From Antrodiella citrinella (lineage: Eukaryota > Basidiomycota > Agaricomycetes > Polyporales > Steccherinaceae), in the NCBI GenBank assembly GCA_004802725.1, contig SGPM01000018.1:1-64000 (forward strand): a stretch of 64,000 nucleotides of DNA. The letters are read 5' to 3'. The position numbers were made by a program, and so were the translations under genes. The stretch's first letter is position 1; each line of letters opens with the position of its first letter. Shown in pieces: positions 48,653 through 58,486 of the stretch. The notes under the pieces were generated by a model. That model made no database searches. It worked only from the letters and a program-made list of their open reading frames with translations, and was not told the origin of the DNA.

Positions 48653-50523
48653 TCAAGCAGAGTACGTCGAGAGCATAGAACCAGAAGCGAGACTCGGCAG
48701 ATCTTGAGAGGAGCAGGTCCATTGAGCAGGACGGGGGAGGCGCGGTTGCTCGGGCCAGCTAACAACGAGATGAGCGATTGTCACAATCGAAGGTATCAAC
48801 ACATACCGGCCAGGTGCAGAATTCGGTCTGACATACCCGGTGCTCGGAGGGCACAGAGAGTTGTAGGATATCGGCCGCGGCATCATAGGGACGGTAGACT
48901 GGTAGGGGTTTCCGACGAGGACAGAAGCAAGCTTAGAATTGTTGGAGGGTTCGAACACATTCAGACCTTGTTCTTTGGCGAATGGCGACGTCCTGTTAGA
49001 AATATCTTGTCCGAAGGTACCATGCATCGAGAACGGAGCAGCATTAGGATTCAGGCGAGCCTTAACGTCGGCAATAGCAGCGTCCCATTGATCCAGAGCA
49101 GAGCGAGGGGCGGGAGCAGGATTCATGAAGTCCACGTTGAGAGGCTGGTTTGCGTAAGCTTGGCCATGCAGCATGTCGCGAGCTTCTCTAGCTTGATCCG
49201 AAGATTCGTATTCCACAATGACGGAAATTGTCCCTTCGTTAGTTGCGTTAGAGCCCCCCGGTAGCCTCTTGATGCTCTTGACCTCGCCGTATGGGTAGAA
49301 CAAAGGATGCAAATCAGAATCAGAAGAGAAGAGCGCAGCAGGAAGGTTGGTCACAAGCAGGGCAGATCCAGATCCCAGATGATCGGAGGTAGTGACAATA
49401 GGCGGAGTCAAGGAGCCAACAGGTGTCGCAATCGTGGGAGACGGGGAGCACGGTGCAAGAGGACTGAACGATTCAACATCGAACTGAGGAGGAGCAGGCG
49501 AGGAGGACGGGGACTGATTAGAGAGCACAACAGTGCGATCCCCGCCGTCAAGGAAACCTACGAAAATGTCAACATAAATCGTGTTAGACAAATAGAGCGT
49601 AGAACGTGCCTTGAGAACGCTGAACAACGGCCCACGATACGTCGATTACATGTCCTCTAAACAAAAAGGAACAAAAAGTTACAGTCAGCCGACGAAAGAT
49701 TGGAAGAGGCAGGGCTCACTTGACTTCCTTCCGACTCAAACCGGCCATTGCGGCTTTCGCTTCATGATGGCTACCCATCACGACAAAGCCACGGCGCCGT
49801 GAAGCGTTATCGACTGTGGCGAGAATGACGGCATGTGAAACCTGACCGAACCGCGAGAATATCTCCGCAAATTCGGATCTGAACGCTAGTCAAAGAACTG
49901 TCGATGACAACATGACAGCGATCTTATCTTACTGGGTGAGATCGAAGGGAAGACCTAGGACGTAAAGGTTTCGGCGGTGGTCATTGGCTCCTCCACGCTT
50001 GTGAACGCGGTGTGAATCCGGAGGCTGTGACGCAGAGACCGACCTGTTACATCATACACGTAGTCAGCAACTCGAACACAGGAACAACGGATTGTCTGAT
50101 GCTTACAGCGGAACCCCTGCAATATTATAACCGGTCATGCATAGGGCTTTCCTGTTCATCCTCGGGTTAATAATAGTCGGATGCGTGAGCGCAGTACCTA
50201 CTTTGCTGAATCTTGCGAAGGAAAGGTCATCTCGAGATAACGCCGACTCCCTTCTCCGAGGAACCGACTGCACTTTGAGACTTCGCCTGTGAGATGAGAT
50301 TCATGTACACCTTCTGTTCAGATGGTCAAAAAAAGGTATGCGTACCGATCAGACTACTGAACAAGTCCATCATGTCCTGCTGATTCACTGAGATCGCAAA
50401 TGGTCAGATTGACGCATATAGCTACAAATAAGCACCATACACACCTGTGTGAGCGATGTTTTCGACTCTAACTGTATAACCTTCATGGTTGAACTTGAAG
50501 ACGGGAATGGCAGACGCCGACAT
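48653..50523 (-). CDS. RNA-binding protein with three RRM domains
   Basis: Start ATG 50523 (MSASAIPVFKFNHEGYTVRV) opens RRM1: VRVENIAHT, then VNQQDMMDLFSSLI in the next exon and RYLEMTF after that. RRM2 begins RNLYVLGLPFDLTQ with EFAEIFSRFGQVSHAVILAT and RRRGFVVMGSHHEAKAAM. A Ser/Pro-rich linker (near 49560-49390) leads to RRM3: SALLVTNLPAALFSSDS, FYPYGEVKSIKRLPGG, ISVIVEYESSDQAREARDML. The tail has NPYQSTVPMMPRPISYN and ends TYSA with TGA at 48653-48655, after an intron at about 48765-48812. The exons are short near the 5' end. A cytoplasmic mRNA-binding role is likely; a more exact orthologue cannot be named. The gene is divergent from the RAD51-like gene across 279 bp. Confidence 0.8.
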
Positions 50524-50802
50524 GCTAGAATCGCTTAGGAATGAGCAAGACTGTACGCAAGTGTACTGGAACCTGGCACCAGAAGCAGCGTGCGTCAAGA
50601 AAGAGGGGTATAGGCGTGTTTTCGAGCAAGAAAGTGGACGAAGGAGCAAGAACGAGAACAAGAGGCGTCGAATGACGTTCGAGCGAGTTTGTGCACATTT
50701 CAAACGCCGGTTCAGTCTCCGAATTTCCCACGCCACACACGCGCAGTGTCACGGTACAATAGTCATGTAATACAACGGTCAACGTAGTCGGAGTACTTGA
50801 AC
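50524..50802. promoter_or_regulatory. Divergent promoter between RRM gene and RAD51-like gene
   Basis: 279 bp lie between the two outward-facing start codons (50523 minus, 50803 plus). An ACGCGC near 50739, one base off the MCB consensus, is the only regulatory-like motif noted. Confidence 0.45.
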
Positions 50803-52230
50803 ATGCAAGGAAGAAATTTGTCCACACTCAATTTACCTCGTGCTACGATGTCCGCCCTCGTCAGAGCGAGATATACAACCGTAGAGGATATATCCGCAGT
50901 ATCTGCCGATGAATTGTCAAAGGGTAAGTATGTTCGGTCCACTCAAAGCCCGAGTTTCCAGCTCACTTTCGAGCGTACTTCAGAGCTGGGGATGTCTTTG
51001 CCTGCCACGCAGGCAATATACGCAGCCTCGCAGGCGCAAAGGGCACCCACTATGACACAATCGGCGGCCGTAATGGTCGGCGGCACGAGCAAGAAATATT
51101 CCACACTGTGTCGTCCTCTCGATGCACTTCTTGACGGAGGCATTCGACGAGGGTCTCTTGTTGAAATATCAGGCCCTCCAGGTTCGGCTAAGGAGACCCT
51201 TGCTGAAACGATTGGCAGGAGCTTTGTTGAAGAGGAGCAAGAAATCTTATTTGTCGGTGAGTTGTTTCTTGTCAGCATTCACGAAATTGGGACTCATGAT
51301 GTTTGTTCTGTAAAGACATGCAAAATATGACGAGCCCTGACCAATTGAGACAATCCTTACTCAGTATGTGGGGGACTTGTTATCCGATCGTGACCCGACC
51401 AATATTTTCGTAGAATCCACCGTCTTGCCTCCGCAACACGAAAGACTGGTCCAATACCGTAGTCTACATACCCTTGCTGATCTCATGATTTTCATGAATC
51501 AGCTATCGCCATACCTCAACGCACACCCAAAGGTAGGACACCCTGCTCGCTCATCCCAACGACGGCTAACAATGGTTGTTTGCAGACTGGCCTCCTGGTA
51601 CTCAACTCGCTGTCATTTCCGTTCCAAACCTCGTCCGGGCTTTCTGGGAAAATACGGAATTCCCTTCTAGAACGAACAAGATTGCTGCTTGCAAAGGCGT
51701 GTGCATCAGCAGATTTAACGGTAAGGGTACATCCTGACTATCGATCCGGGAACGTCTGCCTCATTGTTCACTTCATCATGGGACGCCAGGTTGTGATTAC
51801 CACGCAGCTTGCAACCAAGATGCTGAACGCTGATGGCACTTCTGCGAACTTCGAAACTGGTTCTAGAGCTGTATTGCTACCGCAACTTGGTGTGTTCTTG
51901 CACATGACGGACCACTTGTTCATATCTTTACTCTTCTAACCTTCAACGTGTTTTGTGTCTTGACTGATGTACCTTATCGTCCGACCGGCAGGAAGCGCAT
52001 ACCTTCCGAGCGGAAAAACATACAGGGTCATGGTTGTACCACACACACGAACCTCGGGGTGGGTTTTTCGTCTTGGTTATGTCACTGGCCAGAGCACCCT
52101 TTCACTGAAGCTGTCTTTCATTGCTTATTTTAGTGTGCTTCGTCTCCTTTCGTCTCCCCTGCACATACAGGGTCAGAACAAACACCCGATGCGTGACGAA
52201 GCTTACGACATGGTAAGCGGCAGAGCCTGA
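50803..52230 (+). CDS. RAD51-paralogue-like RecA-fold protein with degenerate Walker motifs
   Basis: The fold and block order match RAD51 paralogues, closest to RAD51C. ATG 50803 (MQGRNLSTLNLPRATMSALV) opens the helix-hairpin N-terminal domain. Next come STLCRPLDALLDGGIRRGSL and the Walker A position GPPGSAKETLA, where the consensus GxxxxGK[ST] has Ala for Gly and Glu for Ser/Thr. The Walker B position reads GLLVLNSLSFPFQ, with Asn replacing the usual Asp. RNSLLERTRLLLAKACASAD and VVITTQLATKM follow (cf. the usual NQ[MV]TTK), then RVMVVPHTRTSGWVF and LSSPL. The stop is TGA at 52228-52230. About eight exons. It probably serves as a structural partner in homologous recombination rather than as an ATPase; that is inference. 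Exon joins near 52100 are uncertain. Confidence 0.72.
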
Positions 52231-52432
52231 GAATTTGCATCATACATTCATATCTTGTCTTCTAGATTGAAGGGGTGATGCAGTAGCATCTGACATGCTT
52301 CCTCTGAGCTTTGAATAAGAATACCCATGAGTCATTGCCTCGCAACCTGTCAACCCGGAGGATACTCGGATGAGACGCTCTGCCACCCGGTGTATGGTGT
52401 TCCCGCTAGCAACCTGGCTCGACCACTCGCGT

Positions 52433-53467
52433 TCAAGACTCCAGAGGCCTATCTTTCGCACCCGGAAAGACCCCGTCCGGTCCAACAATAAAGTCCACCT
52501 TCCAGTCATGTGCACCAACCGGCACTTTCCCTGCTTCCAGAATTTGCTCACGCAGCGCTAACGCAACTGTATGACGAGGAGGCGGGGTGCATGTAATTGC
52601 GTCAGTACATATAACTGTATCGTCTATCTCAAGAAGTCAACGACGTACCCAAAACGGGTTTCCGCCCCTCGTGCAGCGAGCTATAGTTCGTGATGAATCT
52701 ATCGTAGTACCCTTTCCCATGACCTAGACGCGACATAGTGAGGTCGAACGCAACACCTGCAGAACACGCAGCATTATGTGCTATGTCACAAGGCCGACGA
52801 TCTAATAGCGCACTATCAGAACGTATCAATAGCTTACCGGGCATGAGAATCAGATCCAGGGCTTCGCCCGTGCCTTTCAAAGCTGGATAGTAAGAGCGAT
52901 TCGTATGAGGCATCTTCTGGATCTGGGATTCACTATAAGCAAGACCAACCGCTCGGCCGTGATGACCCGTTCCAGTCCGGACTGGGTTCTTTGATGCCCC
53001 ATACGCCGCTCGGGAATGATTTGAGGTCGTCGTCACCGAACGTCTTCATCATGTCCATCCTCCCGTTGACGGTGATGTCGATCTTGGGCACGTACAGACT
53101 TTTCCCTTTGATGACGATAATGAGACAGCAATTCAGCGGGTTGTGAGTGATTTCCGTCACTAAGATCGGCAGAATAGATCCCACACCAGATTGCAGTACT
53201 GCATTGACCAGAGGGGAAGTATCGATTTCACCGGTGGGCATGCTGAGGTAGCAGCACACTGAATTGCATCGCTGGAACCAGCTGGATGATAGTAGGTGAT
53301 TCGTCACTGCAGCAGCTGAGAAAATGATGTCAGTTCGAGGGTGGAAAACCAGATAGATGAACAACACGTTTACATTGCGTCTGTATCTCGGTATTGGGCA
53401 AGGAACGCAATACATTCCCTATCGCCTTGCGCATAGCCTTTTTGCTGCCTTGCAGCGTGGCTGCCAT
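52433..53467 (-). CDS. FAU1: 5-formyltetrahydrofolate cyclo-ligase (MTHFS)
   Basis: The enzyme converts 5-formyl-THF to 5,10-methenyl-THF with ATP. Start ATG 53467 reads MAATLQGSKKAMRKAIGNVL, the N-terminal Lys/Arg block. Later exons give SSWFQRCNSVCCYLSMPTGE (the substrate-contacting YLSMPTGE), KSLYVPKID, MMKTFGDDDLKSFPSGVWG and KEPSPD. Next come LDLILMPGVAFD with LTMSRLGHGKGYYDRFI (the ATP-binding signature G-GKGYYD). It ends ALREQIL, VPVGAHDWKVDFIVGPDG and a stop TGA at 52433-52435. About six exons. Convergent with the RAD51-like gene, with only about 200 bp between stop codons. All catalytic blocks are present. Confidence 0.93.
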
Positions 53468-54106
53468 CGTGATCCGACCTGGGAAAGTGCGAAAATTGCG
53501 AACGTCTTGCGCTAACTGTGACAAGAAAGATGCGCCCAAAAACGAGCAAGTCTTGGAAGTTTTCGAGTTGAACTTGGATTTGTGGAACCTAGTCCTCTGT
53601 TAGAGCGGCAGTTGGTGGCGGGATGATGATCGGGCGTTGTACGTAAGCGCCTAATGCGCTATTGAACGTTCGATCTTGCTAGTGGTTGATCAACTTGAAC
53701 GTGAACCTGGGGGAAGGTTCGCGGCAACGTCAAGAGGTATTAACAGTTCAAGTTCTCTCTTCAGCGGGCCCGGGACACACTCAGGCGGCACGTTCGGGCA
53801 GGACGAACGCACCTGCTGGACAGCCTTGTGCTAGTCGCGCTGAATCAGACCAAATATCGACCTGTTTATCCCACCTGCACCTAGTGGCACCCTCGGGCCT
53901 CCACGCAGGGTTTCGTCCCCACCCTCAGAGTGAGTGCAGTTAGCCTTTTCACCTCACCGTCGGCTCACAAATGCCCCTTTTGATGTCATAGAAAACACAC
54001 CGCTGGCGTTTGATTCTTGTCATAGCGCCTCCTGCGAACTTCCACCGTTAACCCAGGACAACCACCTCACTTTCCTGTGTATCTTGTCCGACCTTCTGCC
54101 CGGTGT
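53468..54106. promoter_or_regulatory. Divergent intergenic region between MTHFS and PIG-P genes
   Basis: About 640 bp separate the outward-facing start codons. It holds GTTGAACG-like and TGAACGTTC words near 53660-53705 similar to those at 25386-25507, but no clear TATA box. No gene seen. Confidence 0.4.
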
Positions 54107-54863
54107 ATGTCTGCTGCAGCCACAGACATGGCCGAGACAGGTCCAACATCCCCTGTGAGCCCCCTCGCGCCGTATCCTCCCCTTCCGACAGAAGTCCGCA
54201 GTCGGGCACCCGAATTCTATGGATTCGCAGCCTGGTCTGGCACCTATCTCCTCTTTGTTATTTACCTCCTATGGGCCCTCCTTCCGGACGAGTACATTGT
54301 ATGGCTCGGTGTCTCATGGTATCCCAACCGGTACGTCAATATGTGTTACTATTGGTCATGAACTTTCCACGTATCTCACTGCTCCTCCTGTGTTTTTATT
54401 TCATGCCTATTAATCTCCGTGTTTCTCTCTTCATATCGCTATCTGTTATCGGCGAAATTCTGGCAACAACAGCGACTGGGCGCTCCTACTGCCAGCCTAT
54501 TCCGTCATACTCGTGCTGCTTACTTACTTCACGTACTTCGCGCTGGCCATCGCCGGAACCCCATCTTTCTCCGACATGAGCACGATAACGGGTGAGTCGG
54601 CGTGACATCTACCCAGCAGCAGCAGCGGCATCCCTCTGACATCTCGAAACTCCGCAGACTCCAGAGCATCGTTGCCTGCGGCTGACGAGCCCAATCCATA
54701 CCTCCTAAACGCTTGCGAGAACGCCATCCCTGAGCTCTACGATATCCCGATTGGCTTGGTCAACCGTGTAGTCTACGGTCGCAGAAAGCCAGAAAATGAC
54801 GCCGCCGGTGAAGCCCGACCACTATACACACCCCTTACCTCCGCGGTAGTAGAACCCCACTGA
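54107..54863 (+). CDS. GPI19: PIG-P/GPI19 subunit of GPI-GlcNAc transferase
   Basis: PIG-P is a small two-helix ER membrane subunit of the complex that adds GlcNAc to phosphatidylinositol, the first step of GPI-anchor synthesis. Two in-frame ATGs are possible, 54107 (MSAAATDMAET) and 54128 (MAETGPTSPV). The PIG-P domain reads FYGFAAWSGTYLLFVIYLLW, ALLPDEYIVWLGVSWYPNR, then after a long intron (about 54330-54470) WALLLPAYSVILVLLTYFTY. After a second intron the protein continues NPYLLNACENAIPELYDIPI and GLVNRVVYG, and ends with TGA at 54861-54863. The DIPI-type C-terminal block is family-like. Four exons. Confidence 0.88.
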
Positions 54864-55595
54864 GCAGGGTCGCTGGTGTGTGCGAGATGGTGGCCTGATA
54901 ACAGGTGAGTGCAGCCTTAGCCTTGAGAGGTGCTGAGTTCTGAGAAAGATTGGGTTTGATCCCTCCGGCCATTGGCCTGCCATTACAGACTCCTGCCAAT
55001 GACGTGCTTTCTGCGCCTGTCGGTTCTTCCCTTGTGTCTAGGTCATCATCGTTCTGCGGGAGGGGGAGAAGCCAGCACCCACGGAATGCATCTCATGCTA
55101 ATCTCGTACATCAGGTTCTAGGACTCAGGCTACCTCACTGGCACGTCGTGCCGCGAGTCCGTTGAATAGCAGTGATAGTACACATACCGTTAAGACGTAC
55201 AAACGAATGATGATGACATGTGGACGTCGACCGTGCTAAGATGGACTCGGGAGGAGGAGTTCGAACGTTCAAGTTGTGACCAAGAATTCAAATTACAGAT
55301 CTATCTATCATAGTAAATCACAAGCAACGGTAGTATTACGGCACCTGTAGACCCCCACAGTCGTCAGTCAAATCTATCTATGTAGCGTACTATCACACAA
55401 GCAGTAATGTTACAACAGGTCAAGGCAAGGTATCAGGTATCAGTACAAGGTTGGTGGAGAGCGGTATCACTGATGCAAGTTGTGGGGAATGGATGACCAG
55501 AGGAGTAAAGAGATACGAAATAGGACTAGATAAGCACGGCAGTATACAGCAAGTAAGAGTCCACGGGTATCCAACGGAGTGCGGGAGATGCAAAA
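54864..55595. other. Intergenic, convergent 3' regions
   Basis: Lies between the PIG-P stop and the C2H2 gene 3' end. Open frames on both strands near 55450-55670 have no family resemblance. No RNA gene seen. Confidence 0.4.
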
Positions 55596-57365
55596 TTAGA
55601 AAGCGGGGGGAGAAGCGATTGCAGGGCCAGGCAATGCTCTCCACTGCAATCGGCATGTCAGAACACGATGAATAAAATTATCAAAGAAGTGTGCACACCT
55701 GAGAAGTAAGGTAAGGACTCGTTCCAACTTGTTCATACGAATTTCGCTCCTCATCGTGGTACCTATCGTCCGGATTCCATTTGGGCGTGGACGGGACGAC
55801 CACTGGGAGCGGTACAGACACCACAGGACACGATGGCGGGTACTCGTCCTCCGAATCGGACCCCACATCCCTGAGATGGTCCACGTTCGTACGTGTCGCC
55901 AGACTCTGCGGTACCCATCTCAGCTTCGCCGGGAGCTTCCCAGCTTGTGGCACGTCGGAGACTATAGGCGCGTCGAATCCTACAGTGAATTGCGCGGGCA
56001 CGCTGGACTGTTCACAAGTGGGGAAGATGCCGTGAGTGCGAAGGTGCCGCTTCGCGTTGGAGCGGACGGCGAAGCTCTTGGTGCACGAAGGAATCGGACA
56101 TTTAAATGCTGTAGATACGAAAGTAACATTAAGTATAGAGTTCCCCGGATCCAAGCGGAGAACCGATACGTACGTCTTGCGCCTGAATGTGAGTTCATGT
56201 GTGTGGCCAGACCACTCGGACGGGGGAACAGCTTCTGGCAGATAGCGCACTGGTGCATCTTGGATTTCTTCGGGTGCTTGTGTGAGTGCTCGCCGTCATG
56301 AGACTCGAGAGAGAACTCGGCATCAGAGGTGGGAGAGGGACTTTGGGGTTCGAAGTGGGACTCCTGGCTCGCAGGACTGCCTATCTCCTCGAACGCCGCC
56401 GTGTGGTCGAAGGAACCTGCCCATTCGTTTCCACGGTGTTGGCCATACTGATTGGAGAGCTGAAGAGACGCAGCGCCTGTGCGTGGTGCTTCGGATGACG
56501 CTGAAGGAAGACTGCACTCTGAGTCGTCGTCATACTCTTCCCCAGCCTCGCCGTCGAAGACCAGCGGAGGGACGACGGAGGGGCTACCTGGCTCTCCGAG
56601 TCTCTCAAAGCTAGATGGGCGGGACGAGTAAGCATAGGGCGACAACACGGGAGATGTGTGTGATGGTATGCCATTCGAGGCGTAGTGTTCAAGCGAAGGG
56701 GAAGACGGGGAGAAAGGGTGTCGCGACGAGACGGGATAGAGCGAAGACTGGACGCTTGTGTGCGGAGACACGCTGGCCCTCGTCGGATAGCCCATCAGTG
56801 ATGCATCCTGCTGACCACCGTAACTCCCTCTGGCTGTCGTCTGCACGTCACTGTTTCCGAGGTAGTGGCGGTTGAGGTCGGGAAACTGGTAAACATGAGA
56901 GTCACCGGCGACGCTGTGGGCGGTCTGACTGCCGTTGAACACACCGTCGAAGCGCGTGTTGTAGATGGAGGCGTACGCAGCGTCGGGGAGGTGTGTGCGC
57001 TGCGAGGACTCGGGATAGCCCAGCGTGCTTGTGGCGGCGCCGACGTAGTAGCCGCCGTCAACGGAACTGTTTTCAGAGTACGGGGTTCCGAGGGGCGAGT
57101 CCGTGAAGTCGCTGTGCGGAGGAGTCTGCCAAGTTGCAAACTCGGACAAGAATGACGGATGATGGGTGGTGGCGTTCAGCGTTGGCTGCTGAATGGATTG
57201 GGCACTGGCGGTGGTCGGGAAATAGGGCGAGCCTTGCTGGAATCTGTTTTCCGAGTGCATCAGGGCCGAGTGCGGGTGCCTCCCAAGCTGGGCAAGAGGA
57301 GGAGAGTCGATGGAGGGGGAGGGACGCGAAGGAGAAGAGGATTCATAGGGCCATGCGCCACGCAT
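55596..57365 (-). CDS. C2H2 zinc-finger transcription factor
   Basis: ATG 57365 (MRGAWPYESSSPSRPSPSID) opens a long Ser/Pro/Tyr-rich, low-complexity region of about 400 residues, likely disordered activation or regulatory sequence. Two C2H2 fingers follow: CAICQKLFPRPSGLATHMNSH and, after an intron in SGAR/AFKC, CPIPSCTKSFAVRSNAKRHL ending RTH. The tail has PAKLRWVPQSL, an acidic SDSEDEY and a Pro-rich run. The last reading frame stops at 55681 if read through. A canonical intron (GTGTGC at about 55698, CTGAC branch, TTGCAG) would join an exon ending ASPPAF with TAA at 55596, which I prefer. Two adjacent fingers with this spacing are common in mushroom regulators; targets unknown. Confidence 0.82.
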
Positions 57366-58486
57366 TTTAGTAGGCCCCAACGTAAGAGGCGCTATCAGAA
57401 AGGACAGTTGGATCAGTGGAGGAACACAAGGGACATATTGCGAGCACACGTACAGATGCGAGTGTAAAGGGAGATTGCAACGACAGATGAGGTCGAGGAA
57501 GGCGGGCGAACTTCGCATTGATATACTCGGGGACACACAGGCAGACTGCATAACTGTAACTCTGTAACTGGGGTCGTGGCTGGTCACATCACTGCAACGC
57601 CGAATTCATATTCAGGAGCGAAGCCAGGAGGGGTGCCTAACTGCCAGCTCGGAGTTCGTATTTTCGTGAGATGCATGAGTTCCTCGACTTGTCCCAATGT
57701 GAGATACATCGTCCTCCTTCCCAGCTGCCATATCAGCCACTCGAATCACCATCCCTATCAACACCTGACCATATCCGTGGATCCCCCAAAGAAAGTTCAG
57801 CTCACTGTCATCCAGCCACCCCGGAGAACATCGCAGACCTGCGAACCGTGCACAGGCTGCCTGTTGAGCGTGCCAGCGACGCAGATCACGTCCGGCGGGC
57901 CTCGATGATACGTCGGGGCGTTGCGAAACGTTTCCAGCGCCCGCCGCCGTCTCGTCCGCCTTCTCACCCACACCGTGGGCGAATCGCCGCATCCAGAAGG
58001 TTGCCGTAAACATGTCACCGGGTTTAAGACTCCGCGACGCGATATCTGGCCAATGGCCTCCTCCCTGCGAACCGCCCGCAGATGGTGGTCATGGATCGGT
58101 AGATTGGAAACTTCAATGCCATCTCAGAAAATCGTATCTCGGGCTCGCACAACGCCCTGGCTGCATGCCACAGCGGCACACTGCTTCTGGACCCGGCACA
58201 CGCACATGTGACCTTCAATTATCATCGGCTGGCAGAAGATGCAATCAGCCACGGTCGCAGAGAATACAATGACGATTGCACAGATTAGTATCTTACACTA
58301 TAGGATACACATTACACAGGCAAGATGCAGTATGACGACGACGCGATCGCGACATGTCCTGTCCTCGCGCAGGCCTCAAGGCGGTTGATCAGATCCTGCG
58401 CCTGATAACAGACAATCATGCTCTATGATAACTGAATTCGCGGTGAGGTCACTGGTCCTTCCTGAGCCTGAAATCATGTTTAAGAC
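57366..58486. other. Gene-poor stretch with one possible orphan exon
   Basis: About 1.1 kb upstream of the C2H2 gene and downstream of EXO1. A plus-strand segment 58103-58288 reads like protein (HNALAACHSGTLLLDP, FNYHRLAEDAISHGRREY) after an AG acceptor and ends in TAG. No matching upstream exons could be fixed. Opposing open frames at 57612-58013 are unassigned. Confidence 0.35.
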
